Positions 53,813 through 64,000 are shown, numbered from the stretch's first letter. The stretch is 64,000 bases of DNA from Halichondria panicea (GCF_963675165.1 NC_087393.1:240001-304000), one strand, 5' to 3'. Program-made: numbers and translations. The notes: generated by a model not told the origin, from the sequence alone.

Positions 53813-55199
53813 CTAGACCTTGAAGCCCTTGCTCTTTCTGCGTCCACGGGCCTTCTCAAACTTGCGGCCTTTGGATCGGACGTATGGCCTGAGGGGGGAA
53901 CGTGGGTATGTGTTAGTGGTGTCACAACAATATGCAAATTACAAGAACATGTTTGGAAACTGGATACTAGCTATAATGGAATAAACAATACACAGTGTGG
54001 TCATCTGTATGAAAACATGATGAGCTACTAGACATAGCACACACCAACTACATGTACAGCCGTTTATATAGCCTTTGCTTTTGGTGGATTTTGACTAATC
54101 AAGAAATAGTATATAAACATAAGCACACCATTCAATGGTAATTTTGAGAGCTATTGAGTGTTTAAATTGGGCAATCTGAACTCAAATTACGGGCTCTCAA
54201 ACCCCCACTCACTTAGTATGACTGTGAGGCACGCCAGGTGCTGGTCCAAAGTGTCGAACTGCCTCCCTGGCTTTACGTGGTCCCTGTAGGAGGACTGTGT
54301 TTTGTCCGAGAGGAGCCCTCATTGCCAGCTGGTCGAACGTCAACACCTCACCCCCGGCTTTCAGGATACGAGCACGAGCTCCCTCAGTGAACCGAAGAGC
54401 ACAGACCTGACGAGAGAGGAGGTATAATAAAATAATATGACCTGTTTATAATTATCGTATGAAAAATGTCAGTGAGTGGTGATTTAAACACTGGCTGTTA
54501 TGTTATTATACTAGTAGGAGCTTCAGAGATCTCGGTGGTTAGTCATCACATAGGCAATCAAGAGTAGCAAATATATAGTCTTCATCATTAGCTTCACTAA
54601 CAACTTGTGGGTGTGTGTGAGGGGTGTGTGAGAGGTGGCGTACCGTTAGCTTTGGAATATCGAAGACTCTGACATCATTTGTGATAGTGCCTACGACAAC
54701 AGCGATCTTGGATTTCCTATCAGTTGGTTTCATCTGACGAATCTGTAGCACCGAAATACAACAATACAAATGGGAACATTACCAGTTGACTATATATCGT
54801 ATCACATGATATTGGGGGGAGGTGTGCTTACGAGTCGTGCTATGGACATAGGAGGCCGGTTGATCTTGCTCATATACAGCCTTTTCAGCACCACTTTGTT
54901 GAACGGAGCATCAGTGCGGCGAGCCAGAAATCGGTACAACTGTCGGGACAATTATATATAAACCATTTATATGTAATTAGTATGTTTTATGCTTGCCTTG
55001 ACCAATAGCCTGAGATAAGGGTCATCAGATTTAGGTTCTTTTCTGATGACCTTCCTCTGTCTGTGCTCTACGTCGATACCCTACAAACAGATCGAGAGAG
55101 AGGACATATAATTATTAGCACTATACAAATATAATAATTGTACTTGTACACTTTGTAGACAGTGGGATGCAAGTAGATAGAAAACGTTTTACTTACCAT
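53813..55199 (-). CDS. RPL18: 60S ribosomal protein L18 (eL18)
   Basis: Structural protein of the large ribosomal subunit. Six coding exons: 55199-55197 (only the ATG), 55080-54997, 54939-54832, 54742-54644, 54406-54213, 53888-53813. They give 187 residues (human 188). Recognised by [56 protein letters not shown], the block from [15 protein letters not shown] to [13 protein letters not shown], and [19 protein letters not shown]. An intron immediately after the start codon is common in ribosomal protein genes. The intron after VK begins with GC (AAG then gcaagc), a rare but known donor type. The 237-bp intron between 54406 and 54644 hosts a C/D snoRNA on the same strand. Confidence 0.97.
54118..54202. 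repeat. Dispersed short repeat, copy in an RPL18 intron
   Basis: Matches the NBEAL-intron repeats (28857, 30500) in 'caatctgaac.caaattacg' and 'ggctctcaaa'. Confidence 0.7.
54517..54595 (-). ncRNA. SNORD24: U24-type C/D box snoRNA in an RPL18 intron
   Basis: Box C ATGATGA at 54588-54582, box D CTGA at 54526-54523 and an internal C' box GTGATGA, with a short AGCT terminal stem outside boxes C and D. The guide before box D (ACCACCGAGATCT) can pair with the conserved 28S rRNA segment AGATCTTGGTGGT, with one G-U pair. The guide before the D' position (ATATTTGCTACT) pairs with the adjoining AGTAGCAAATAT. Box D plus the five-nucleotide rule places the targets 12 nt apart, as for U24. In vertebrates U24 sits in an RPL7A intron; here the host is RPL18. 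The rRNA sequence is recalled, not aligned. Confidence 0.85.
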
Positions 55200-55412
55200 G
55201 CTGGATCCCTATTCCTGAGCAAGAAGGACGGAATGCGCATGCGCACAACTTAACCGGGGGAGGGGCTCGTAAACTGTAGGCTGAGTTTATGTTGTAATAT
55301 CTAAAAATACAAAAATTGGAGACAACAGTGACTTTGCAGAGAATGATATGACAAGACAAAGAGTACAAAAACCTAGAGAGCTGGAGATCATACCAAATAG
55401 GACGTGGACAAC
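55200..55412. promoter_or_regulatory. Candidate bidirectional promoter (RPL18 / ankyrin-SOCS gene)
   Basis: 213 bp between divergent start codons, including both 5' UTRs. A ribosomal protein gene on one side implies strong constitutive activity. Confidence 0.5.
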
Positions 55413-56386
55413 ATGGCCACTCTTCACGAGGCGATACTCTTAAATGACTTAGAAAGGATCCAAGATTTACTTCGACAGGTTCAAGATGTCAACAAAAAGA
55501 ATGCGAGTGGGCGTACTCCCCTCGCGTATTGCGCTGTTACCCAAGGCCTCCCACAACTGATTTCTGGTAACAACTTCAGCTCTTGACTGAGAAGTAGATT
55601 TTGTACTATTAATAATATTGATCTCTAGATCTAAACTGGCGTTATTTTCATTGTTCTTATTATTATTTATATGTGTATTTCATTGCAGAGCCCCGACGGT
55701 TGACCATAGCTGGACTACTATTCTCATACGGAGCTGATCCCAACGTGGTGGATAAGTTTGGCTGGTCTATGATCCACACATGTGCCTGGAACAATGACCT
55801 CCCCCTACTACAGATGTGTGTCAGAAAAGGGGGCAAAGTGAACGTACCCAACCACCAAAAACAACTCCCCGTCGAAATGGCCTCCATACGAGGGAACACT
55901 GAAGTTGTCGAGTACCTTGAGACCCAGTCATGTGACATGAAAGCACAGTGTCGGTCCTTGATCCGTAAAGCCATGGGGAAGAAAGTACATCGTATAAAAG
56001 AATTGCCATTGCCACCATCTCTGAAACTATACATTAATCATGGATGCCCCTACAATGGTTGGGAGGCTACCTTAGTGCCTGAGGCTCCATGGAGTGTGGA
56101 CCAGCTGTCAGAAGTAGGCAAAAGAGAATTGAAACAATTTATTGAAGAGAATGCATCACAAGAGTTTCTGGATGAGAATAAAGAACACTTGCAATCAATG
56201 TCGGACTTGATGGACACTTTTCAATCGCTTTATCTCTGGGAATCTTTCAAGACAGTGAACTTTGAGGAGCCCCTCCCACGAGAGCCTCGTTATAGTCTGG
56301 ACCCCAACAGACTGGAAGGTCCTCGAGAGTACCTGTCTCCAGACACAGAAGAGACAGAAGACACAGATAGCTATACTTTCATATAA
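55413..56386 (+). CDS. Ankyrin-repeat protein with a SOCS box (ASB-like)
   Basis: Likely substrate receptor of a Cullin-5/Elongin BC ubiquitin ligase. Two exons, 55413-55566 and 55689-56386, 283 residues. Residues 1-135 are ankyrin repeats (TPLAYCAV, LLFSYGADPNVVDKFGWSMIH, CVRKGGKVNVPNH, ASIRGNTEVVEYL). Residues about 138-168 read QCRSLIRKAMG then IKELPLPPSLKLYI, the SOCS-box consensus including the LPLP motif of the Cul5 box. Unusually, about 115 residues follow the SOCS box, an acidic tail ending in DTDSYTFI; in ASB proteins the SOCS box is normally terminal. Exact orthology is not assigned. The stop lies only 114 bp from the convergent SAE1 stop. Confidence 0.8.
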
Positions 56387-56500
56387 TATTCATATGCATT
56401 TTCATGCTTTTTACACATGTTAATTAAAATATAAAATGAACGTCATGAGGTTATAATTATGAATGTACGGTATTTATAGTCATTAATTGCTAGAGCATGT

Positions 56501-58649
56501 TCATGTTGATGGCTGAATTGTCTCCACTATGCCAGTTGAGTTGACACCATTGTACAGGAACCAGTTGTTGTAGGGTATGTCCTTGGCAGATATTGCCTGC
56601 ATGGTATAGTCATGACAACAAAAGCATCGATACTTCATCATACCTTGATGATCTCTTGCCCCAACACTCCTCCCACTATAGCACACACAGGACTCAGCTC
56701 TGAATTGCAATGCCTGCAATACAGTTTAGATTTCGACTAATAAACTTGTATCTAAAAACACCATCATTATAAGAACTACAGAGGCCTTTGCTTTTGTCAA
56801 AATAATTATAGACAAGATAAAGCGCTTAGTTAAAAAAGCCAGCTGCTAAAACAGCTCAATACTGACCTTACAAAACTCTCTTCGAAAAGGTCTTTGGATA
56901 TTCCATACTTGAGTGCCACTTGTTCTCTGAGAGACAGCAGTAGCTCTGAGTCACTGGGGCAAGAGGGGTCCCTATGGTACTCGTCTTTAAATGCCTGCAA
57001 AGCTGTTGATGTAGTGTGGGTGGGTTGTAACGCAGAGTTTAAATTACAAATACAGATCATGCAAATAAATAGGCCCACTGTACTAGGCCCACTGTACTAG
57101 GCCCACTGTACTAGGCCCACTGTACAAATCTTAAGAAATTGTTTCGTAAGAAAAAATTGGCTATGTGTGCTGGTATGTTACGTACTCTGAATGATGAAGA
57201 AGGTTGGAGGTGTCCTCTTGAAGTAACGAGGTGGTTTGTTGGACCAATTCACAGCCAGAGAGTCCCTCAGGGAACAAAACAACTGACACTATAATTAAAA
57301 CAAAAATGCAAGGTCTCATTAATCAGACACGAAACTATAGGGGCACAGAGTAAAGTAGCAGCATGTAGTACATTGGAGAAACATGGTACGTAAAACTAGA
57401 ATTGTAAGACAGACATACTTTTTTAATGGTGACCATTTCTCGCTCAGTGTTGCTGCTCTTTCGCTTACTCCTTGCTGCCTCCACTTCAATACAATCCTCC
57501 ATCTTGTCTTTTACTACCTCCCTGTGAACACACACACGTCCCTAACAGTGCACATAATACCTTAGCTCACATTGTATAATCATGTGATGAGAGATCGGTA
57601 AAACAGTACCCATAGTAGCCCCAGACATCACCGCAAAAGAACTTTATATTGTTTTTACGGCAAATCTCATCAATCCTCACCTTTGGGAAAAAACACGTAA
57701 TATTCGCAATCCACCCACATCTTTACCCCACCTACCATTGACTGAGTCGTACAGCTGGTGACACAAACCACATCAAAGCCAGTGAAGAACTCCTCCCCCT
57801 TGTCCTCCACCCTCTCACTGTCTGCTGATATTAGCACATTCGGATTGAGCATTTGCAGCTGTGCCACCGCTTGCAAGGCTCTCTGTGGAGGCAACAAATA
57901 ATGAGCGAATGTTGTTGAAAACATGATATGTACATTTTCTCCGTCTTGTCTAATTAAGAATCGTTCCGCAAAGTCGTCTTTGCTCAAAGGGGTGTGGTCT
58001 AGTATGGTGATGGCATGCACACCCGCCAGGACAATGTTTTTCACGACCTCTGACCCCAGTCCTCGCAGACCCACCACCAACACTGTGGAACTCCGCAATC
58101 TGTACAGGGAATCGAAATAATGACATACCGTAAGACCTCGATTTAAGGCAACCCTCCAAATATGCGACATCCAGGAGCTTCAGCAATTTTCTGGCCTCTA
58201 AAAGTAGCGACAGCTGCGTTTACAATTATTTTTTAATGTCGCGTTCTAAATAGAGGTAAATGTAGCCACTCCCTAGCCTCGTTTGTAGCCCACTGGAAAA
58301 TCATTGTTTTTAAGTGGCCTGAAATCGAGGCAAGTAGACTCTGTAAAGTTACCTCCAATTAGATGCGACCCTCTAAATATGCGACACCAGGACTTCAATA
58401 TAATTTTTCAACCTCCAAAAGATGCGACCTCTGGCTTCGTAATTATTAAAAAGTGTCGCTTTAATTAATTAATCGAGATCTTACTGTAATAATAATAATT
58501 AGCATATTTTTGTAGTTGTGTGGGTTGTACAATGGCTACCTCTTCTGAGCATCCAGTCCCCATAGCCTGATCTGGCGGTCATATTGCTCTGCCTCGTCAG
58601 CAGTTAGCCCTGCTTCACTGCTTTGATTTATCTCCATCAGAGTCTCCAT
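56501..58649 (-). CDS. SAE1: SUMO-activating enzyme subunit 1 (Aos1)
   Basis: Non-catalytic half of the SUMO E1, pairing with UBA2/SAE2 in the nucleus to adenylate SUMO. Nine exons on the minus strand: 58649-58540, 58099-57934, 57882-57736, 57680-57610, 57521-57419, 57282-57186, 57002-56867, 56713-56644, 56596-56501, giving 331 residues (human 346). Signatures: EQYDRQIRLWGLDAQKR, a Rossmann loop VVGLRGLGSEVVKN, ERFLIRQDGEN, CVTSCTTQS, FFCGDVWGYYG, PVCAIVGGVLGQEIIKA and a C-terminal NNWFLYNG. There is no catalytic cysteine domain, as expected for this subunit. The acceptor of exon 6 could also be used six bases upstream (TGTCAG then TTG), which would add two residues. Confidence 0.95.
57066..57124. 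repeat. 15-bp minisatellite in a SAE1 intron
   Basis: Four copies of a unit containing 'aggcccactgtact'. Confidence 0.85.
58126..58490. mobile_element. Second type of TIR element, SAE1 intron
   Basis: Starts 'taccgtaagacctcgattt'; its end reverse-complements to 'acagtaagatctcgatt'. Internally it repeats 'atgcgac' motifs in mirrored order. No coding frame is seen. A relative of the TAGCCTC-type short repeat lies inside (about 58276-58331). Confidence 0.7.
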
Positions 58650-59416
58650 TTTCCACTTTGTTGTAATTACACCTATAATTATATTCAGTGCGGCCTGGGA
58701 TCGAGGCTAAAAGATCCCCTTCCTCCTACGTTTTTGACTTGTTGCAGTTCACTGCACCCATGTAGCGTGTGGGTTATAAACCGGGGCTCCGGAGCTGTAG
58801 GTGGGTGGCCGGGAAACTGTGTGATAGTCAACAGCCCTCCTGTAGTCTTTCATTAGATCACAGCCCTCCTGTAGTCTTTCATTAGATCACAGCCCTCCTG
58901 TAGTCTTTCACTAGATCACAGCCTCCTGTAGTCTTTCATTAGATCACAGCCTCCTGTAGTCTTTCATTAGATCACAGCCTCCTGTAGTCTTTCATTAGAT
59001 CACAGCCCTCCTGTAGTCTTTCATTGTGATAGTCAACAGCAGCCCCCCGGCTACAGTGGTAGTTTTTTTTATTTTTTTTTATAATAAACGAATAGACAGA
59101 GGCTGAGATATGGAAGCTATAATTATTTAGAGTTTAGACAGAGACGTTGGAGTCTGCATTGGTGAACGGAAGCAGTTAGATTAGATGGCCGTTGAGCAGT
59201 TACGGAACGGACACACAGACACACAGACCATAGATAGTAGTGGACAGACACACAGACACACATGCACATATTGGCTTTACCATATCCCTCGTGCGGCTAT
59301 GCCTCGAGGCATAATGAATATAAACAGGAGTACATGATGATATAAATAAATGGAAAGTGGAATGCAGCAATAAGTGACTATAACACTATATATATTAAAG
59401 TGAAAAAAAAAGCTAG
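58650..59416. other. Intergenic region between SAE1 start and NCF4 stop
   Basis: Both genes are on the minus strand, so this holds the SAE1 promoter and the NCF4 3' UTR. It contains a minisatellite (58831-59038), an 'ggcctgggatcgaggcta' repeat fragment (about 58689), and ACACACAGAC-type repeats near 59210-59260. No coding exon is recognised. Confidence 0.6.
58831..59038. repeat. 28/29-bp minisatellite, about 7 copies
   Basis: Unit contains 'cagccctcctgtagtctttc' followed by 'attagatca'. Some copies lack one C. Confidence 0.92.
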
Positions 59417-61985
59417 CTAGCTAGTTTGTTGTGAATGTCTTCGATATGGTGTGTGATCGTTCCTCTGCGTAACATAGACAGCCCAGTGGGCGTGGTTAGC
59501 TCCGGACTTCTTCCTGGGGGGAATCCCCTCACTCTTCATGAGCTCAATGTCGTCAGAGTCTGCCATTTCCACCAGATCGCCTGAGTAGTCCTTAAAATTG
59601 AGCACTACGTCCTCACGATGGAGGTGTTTCCTGCACAGAGGGGTGGGGGTGGAGTCAGTGTATACATCATTTGTAGAGTGTTTATATAAAAAACTATCAA
59701 AACGAGTAGTCACCGTAAAATCCACAAACTTCTGCTACGTACACAGGTAGACTGGTTAGAGATGATACAAAGCTAGCTGTAAAAATAAAGAGCCTCCAGA
59801 AATGATAGCTAGATCTCACAATACGACAATGGAAATGAACTAATGTCACTTATCACAGCATCTGTCCTAGCTCACTTTATTGCCTGAGACAAAGCTGACA
59901 GTGTGGGGAACTTCACAGTTGCCATAGAAACATCCACCGTTCTAGCTGCCCCGTTGAAGTAGTAGGTCACCTTCCCTCTCTCTGTCTCATCATCAGAGCT
60001 GTCCCACTCGTCCGAGCTCTGAGCGGTGTCCTGTGTGGGGGCGGGAGTATGGTGTGGTGTGTAAGGGTGGATTAATGATATTGAAAGATGTTTACACCCT
60101 CTCCCGTTTAATAATGGCTCAGGAACTCTTTCGGTCGCCATAACTTGAGTTCCGTGGATCCAATTTCAACAATTTTGCGATTTTCTGAAAGCTTATAAAA
60201 AGACCTTTCAAATGGTGCCATCAATGTTCATATTTGAGAGATAAAAGTATTTGCTAATTTTGGCCAAATACCATGGATTATATATAGCCCAATGGTCCAA
60301 GGCCGAAAAATGAATATCCCAACAAAATTTTGGATTGAAACACATCATTTGAAGGTCTTTTTCTAAGCTTTCAGAAAATCATAAAAATTTTGAATTTGGA
60401 TCAATAATATTAAAGTTATGGCTGTTGAAAGATGTTCAACTACACCCCCCCCCTAATTAGCTTAATGCATACAACTGCTGAAACTATTCACCTTGGAGCT
60501 TTTCCGTGCAGAACATTCTGTGACCTGAATGTAGTTACTGGGGACGAGGCCTTTTCTCCCGTCCAGATGTCCCTCCCACCATTCAGCGTTCACTCTTGTG
60601 ATACCAGTGATTGTACGGCCCTCTACAAAACTTAGCTCGTCTGCAAACTGTGCAGTGTAGCTGTACAGTGCCTGAGGCAAGAACATAAATAGTTATCAAT
60701 TAAATTACACAACAATGTAGGGCATGACTGACTACATGTGAAACCATTTAGTAGTACATAGAAGCTACAGATGTATTAATCTCTTGCTGACCTTTGCTGT
60801 TGGTTCTGTTGTTGAGGTCTTTGAGACTGGAGCCATTGGTCTCGGTGGAGGGACTTTTCTAGAGGCAGCTGGAGGTGGTCTAGCAGGTCTGTGTGTGTTG
60901 GGGGGAGGGGGTCAGTACAGTTGCTGTATTAGTACCAATATAGAGTTACACTAGAGGCAGCTGGAGGTGGTCTAGCAGGTCTGTGTGTGTTGGGGGGAGG
61001 GGGTCAGTACAATTGCTGTATTAGTACCAATATAGAGTTACACTAGAGGCAGCTGGAGGTGGTCTAGCAGGTCTGTGTGTGTTGGGGGGAGGGGGTCAGA
61101 GGTGGTCTAGCAGGCCTGTGTGTGTTGGGGGGAGGGGGTCAGTACAATTGCTGTATTAATACCAATATAGAGTTACACTAGAGGCAGCTGGAGGTGGTCT
61201 AGCAGGCCTGTGTGTGTTGGGGGGGAGGGGGTCAGAGGTGGTCTAGCAGGTCTGTGTGTGTTGGACAGTTACTGTATTAGTACCAACACAAGTTCAACCA
61301 AGAGCTTTAAGTGGAGTTGTGTACTCTTCCTAATGAACTCTTGTTTCTACTAATAATGATAAAGTTTCACTGGAATGAGACACTTGTGTAGGAGGATACT
61401 GACATACCGGGTAGTTACTCCATGTAACAAATCTACCGTAGCCACACACACACAGCTCAACAATACACAAACTACTCACTTGATTGTAGGAAGAGCTGGT
61501 TTTGATGGAGGAGCTGGCCGCTCTGGTTTTCCTGACTTAGCATGGCCGTTGGATGGTGAGATGGTGAGGTCTTCAGGGGTAGGCTTTGTGAACGCTAGCA
61601 CAATTGAATCATATCGAATTTTGTCCGATAGACTCATAAGTTTCTGTAAAACACAATGTTATATGACAATATGTCTACCATGGTATATAACTGACCTTCA
61701 AGTAACTGTTAAGAGCTGGTAGTCTCTTTTCAGCCAGGTCTTTCACAGCACTACGCCCAAATATCACTTTGCCTAAATCAGACATGATTTATAGCTTAAC
61801 TTTGGGACGCATTTTTTAGACTACTAACCTGGTAGATCTGGTAGTATTCGTTCCTTGGCTTTGATAAATCCGGCCTCTATTGGGAACCTCTTCTCCAAGG
61901 AGTTGTATACCTCGTCAAATTGTCTGTATCGACGACGAATATTGTAACGAGATCCGTCCTTGCAGGTGGCCTGGATTAGGTACAG

Positions 61986-62017
<32 letters not shown>

Positions 62018-62043
62018 TGTGTGTGTGGTGTGTGTGTGTGTGT

Positions 62044-62098
<55 letters not shown>

Positions 62099-62267
62099 TG
62101 GGAAGTAGTAGGAGTCAAAACAAACTACAAAGACACTACTAGCTGCCACTGTTGTACAGCTATTGAACTCTTACATAGAATTTTGACATTCCTCTAACTT
62201 TCTCCACATCATAAATCTCCAGCTTTACCACAGGAGAGCCCGTGGGTTGCTTAGAGCTCGCCATCAT
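59417..62267 (-). CDS. NCF4: p40phox-like NADPH-oxidase regulator (PX-SH3-PB1)
   Basis: Cytosolic regulator of the superoxide-producing NADPH oxidase; it binds PI3P and p67phox. Eight exons on the minus strand: 62267-62175, 61985-61829, 61772-61696, 61643-61480, 60888-60792, 60671-60492, 60030-59876, 59630-59417, giving 378 residues (human 339). PX domain near residues 10-140, with the phosphoinositide-binding RRRYRQF and LPDLPG; a Pro-rich linker (RPPPAASRKVPPPRP); SH3 (ALYSYTAQFADELSF, EWWEGHLDGRKGLVPSNYI); an acidic Ser/Asp stretch; and PB1 with an OPCA-type acidic motif (DYSGDLVEMADSDDIELM). The end, WAVYVTQRNDHTPYRR, resembles the p40phox C-terminus. PB1 after SH3 separates it from p47phox and NOXO1. 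The acceptor of the Pro-rich exon is the end member of a tandem array. Confidence 0.93.
60121..60432. mobile_element. Foldback element copy in an NCF4 intron
   Basis: Full-length copy: 'ccataacttgagttccgtgg' arm, 'gaaagcttataaaaagacct', a core 'accatggattatatatagcc', and a mirrored right arm ending 'aagttatggctgttgaaaga'. Confidence 0.85.
60852..61265 (-). repeat. 92-bp tandem array duplicating the NCF4 exon 5 start and acceptor
   Basis: Full units begin at about 60860, 60952, 61044 and 61179, with two extra 43-bp partial units near 61097 and 61232. Each contains the first exon bases (on the minus strand AGACCACCTCCAGCTGCC) and a (CA)-type acceptor. Confidence 0.92.
61987..62098. repeat. (GT)n microsatellite, NCF4 intron 1
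   Basis: About 110 bp of GT with GTG interruptions. On the minus strand it is a (CA)n tract that ends directly in the exon 2 acceptor. Confidence 0.95.
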
Positions 62268-62586
62268 ATCCTCTCTTGAACTTAACTATCTCCAAACAGC
62301 AAGGTCAGCAGTAGTTCAGGGGGAGGGGCTCGTTTGCTGTTAGAGGGTCTTTCCCCAATATAATTATTGTAGCCTCGAGGTCAAAACCGTAGACACTTTA
62401 CTGCTGCATGGGTATGCTATGAATATTATTAAAATTGATGTGTGCACAGCCTCTAGACGTGGGCGTATCTGTTAATTAAGTGGTTTTTGGACCCTGATAT
62501 AATCTCAAGGCGTGCTCACTGCTAACTAAAGATTAGGCAGCAGCTAGGACTCTACTTGTGCAGAATAGAGCAACGCAGCTATCAAG
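62268..62586. promoter_or_regulatory. Candidate bidirectional promoter (NCF4 / SKAP-like gene)
   Basis: 319 bp between divergent start codons of two genes with signalling-adaptor features. No specific factor site is claimed. Confidence 0.45.
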
Positions 62587-63437
62587 ATGAGTAAAGATCT
62601 GCTCACAGAACTTCTGGACAGTGTGACAGGTCAGTTGTGTTACAGCTACAAGCTAGCTGTACAAGCTACCTCAATTGAGACCAATGTAATTGTCCACCAC
62701 TCTATTATGGTTAGCAATAGATCAACTATACTACCAACATCGTAGGTGGGAGGCTGGGTATTTGCTGTTTGTAAGCAATGGCTGTTTTGTTGGCCAAGTT
62801 CATAGCTAGCTAGCTACCTCAAGTCATAAACTAATAACAACACGATTGGGTCAGGTTAACCAATAATAGGTCACTATCATGATAATACCAGTGTAGTAAT
62901 TTGGTGGAAAACTAAATACTGATAGTCAATCTATGTAAATCGAAACTAACGATTATTGTCAATTGGTATCAAAATAAACGTCTCCCTGTGTGAGCTCCCT
63001 AACAATGCTTGGTATGTTGATTAGCTGACCAACGATATGCTTCAATACCCACACAGCTGTACATGCATTCATCTCAACGGATCTAGCCAGAGAGGCTCTA
63101 TCCCCAGACTGCAGTTACAAGCGAGAAAAGTTTTCTCAAATTCTAAATGACCTCTGCAACAGGATACGGTCTGTTCCACCGTCTTTGCGGCCCCTTGTGA
63201 ATACACCCTCCAACAATAAGGCCCCCAAACCACCCCCACCCCCACCTACTGATATCCCGGAGATTGGGGAAGAGGAGGAACAGGAGATGTACACGGACAT
63301 GGAAGGGGTGGGGCAGCTAGAAGAGGTAACGGATTATCTCGAGTTTGAGCCCTCACAGAGAAGCGGAGGGGACCTATCACAAGAGATGTACGAAGCTATG
63401 GCAGGAGAGCAGGACGATGATGTTTATGAGGAACCGA
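62587..63437 (+). CDS. Signalling adaptor, N-terminal exons only (SKAP-like?)
   Basis: Two exons, 62587-62629 and 63057-63437, about 141 residues; it ends at a donor (gtgagt), and the rest lies beyond the window. The first 60 residues are a helical segment (MSKDLLTELLDSVTAVHAFI ... KREKFSQILNDLCNRIR) that resembles in position and character the N-terminal dimerisation helix of SKAP1/SKAP2. A run of prolines (KPPPPPPTDIPE) and an acidic, tyrosine-studded stretch follow (EMYTDM, TDYLEF, EMYEAM, DVYEEP), typical of Src-family kinase targets. PH and SH3 domains would be expected downstream if it is SKAP. The name is tentative. Confidence 0.5.
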
Positions 63438-64000
63438 GTGAGTGTGGAGTGTGTGTGGGGGTGGAGGTTATGTGTGTGGTGTGGGGGTGGAGGTTATGTG
63501 TGTGTGTGGGGGTGGAGGTTGTGTGTGTGGGGGGGTGGAGGTTGTGTGTGTGTGTGGGGGTGGAGGTTGTGTGTGTGGGGGGGTGGAGGTTGTGTGTGTG
63601 GGGGGTGGAGGTTATGTGTGTGGTGTGGGGGTGGAGGTTATGTGTGTGTGGGGGGGTGGAGGTTGTGTGTGTGGGGGGGTGGAGGTTATGTGTGTGTGTG
63701 GGTGGAGGTTGTGTGTGTGGGGGGGTGGGTGTAGCTCATTCGTGTGGTATGTATGTGTTGAAGTATAGCACATGTATTTCTGAGGGTCGTATACTGAACA
63801 GCTTATTGAGAAAATGTGTGTTTATAAAACTTCACTGGACCTGTTTCTGTGGGAGCCCTTGTCACCTTTAGTATTGTGAAATTAGATACATGTTTTGTTA
63901 TGTTGCCTTTTGCACAAACTTTGCTCTAGGGGCAGCTGTGTGTGATGATGGTGTTTTGGTAGCCATTGTTATAGTGTAGTTTCTACACTGGATTATGTTA
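63438..64000. repeat. GT/GGTGGAGG minisatellite and following intron to the window end
   Basis: From about 63455 to 63730 a unit of 25-35 bp ('gggggtggaggttatgtgtg') is repeated about ten times in the SKAP-like intron. The remaining 270 bp show no exon. Confidence 0.85.

Noticed and set aside
53889-54212. Second snoRNA in the last RPL18 intron
   Set aside because: An ATGATGA occurs only on the opposite strand and no box D lies at a suitable distance.

Overview
The window is nuclear DNA of an animal. Genes have many introns, mostly 50-400 bp, with standard GT-AG ends. Several encode animal-type proteins: chimaerin, a p40phox-type NADPH-oxidase subunit, an N-acetylglucosamine-1-phosphotransferase alpha/beta precursor, SLC38A10, an NBEAL BEACH protein, and an ankyrin/SOCS-box protein. 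The very compact layout, short introns and early-animal gene set suggest a non-bilaterian such as a sponge. That is an inference from gene content; no sequence here names the species. The DNA is saturated with (GT)n/(CA)n tracts, minisatellites and short inverted-repeat elements.

Layout, left to right: a long coiled-coil protein gene on the minus strand (1137-10978, continuing off the left edge); SLC38A10-like transporter, plus (11258-14673); NBEAL-like BEACH/WD40 giant, minus (15051 to about 34.1 kb), with a broken dynein heavy-chain fragment on the opposite strand inside one intron; GNPTAB, plus (34760-42072); chimaerin, minus (42425-48885); PIGA, plus (49105-51791); an M14 metallocarboxypeptidase, plus (51963-53472); ribosomal protein L18, minus (53813-55199), with a U24-type C/D snoRNA in an intron; ankyrin/SOCS-box protein, plus (55413-56386); SAE1, minus (56501-58649); p40phox-like NCF4, minus (59417-62267); and the first exons of an adaptor resembling SKAP, plus (62587 to the right edge).

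Neighbours mostly alternate in strand. Five divergent pairs have start codons roughly 200-700 bp apart and probably share promoters. Convergent or tandem neighbours are separated by only 110-380 bp, except the 767-bp repeat-filled gap between SAE1 and NCF4. The genes do not form one pathway. They cover endomembrane traffic and lysosomal sorting (NBEAL, GNPTAB, SLC38A10), GPI-anchor synthesis (PIGA) next to a carboxypeptidase with a GPI-like tail, Rac and oxidase signalling (chimaerin, p40phox, SKAP-like), ubiquitin/SUMO (ankyrin-SOCS, SAE1) and the ribosome (L18 and its snoRNA).

The most unusual window-wide pattern is that many exon edges have been tandemly duplicated together with their splice site, often with an attached GT/CA microsatellite. 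I count eight cases in six host genes, plus one in the dynein fragment. Many 3' splice sites are formed directly by (CA)n tracts. A family of long imperfect palindromes (foldback elements, about 300 bp) fills many introns.
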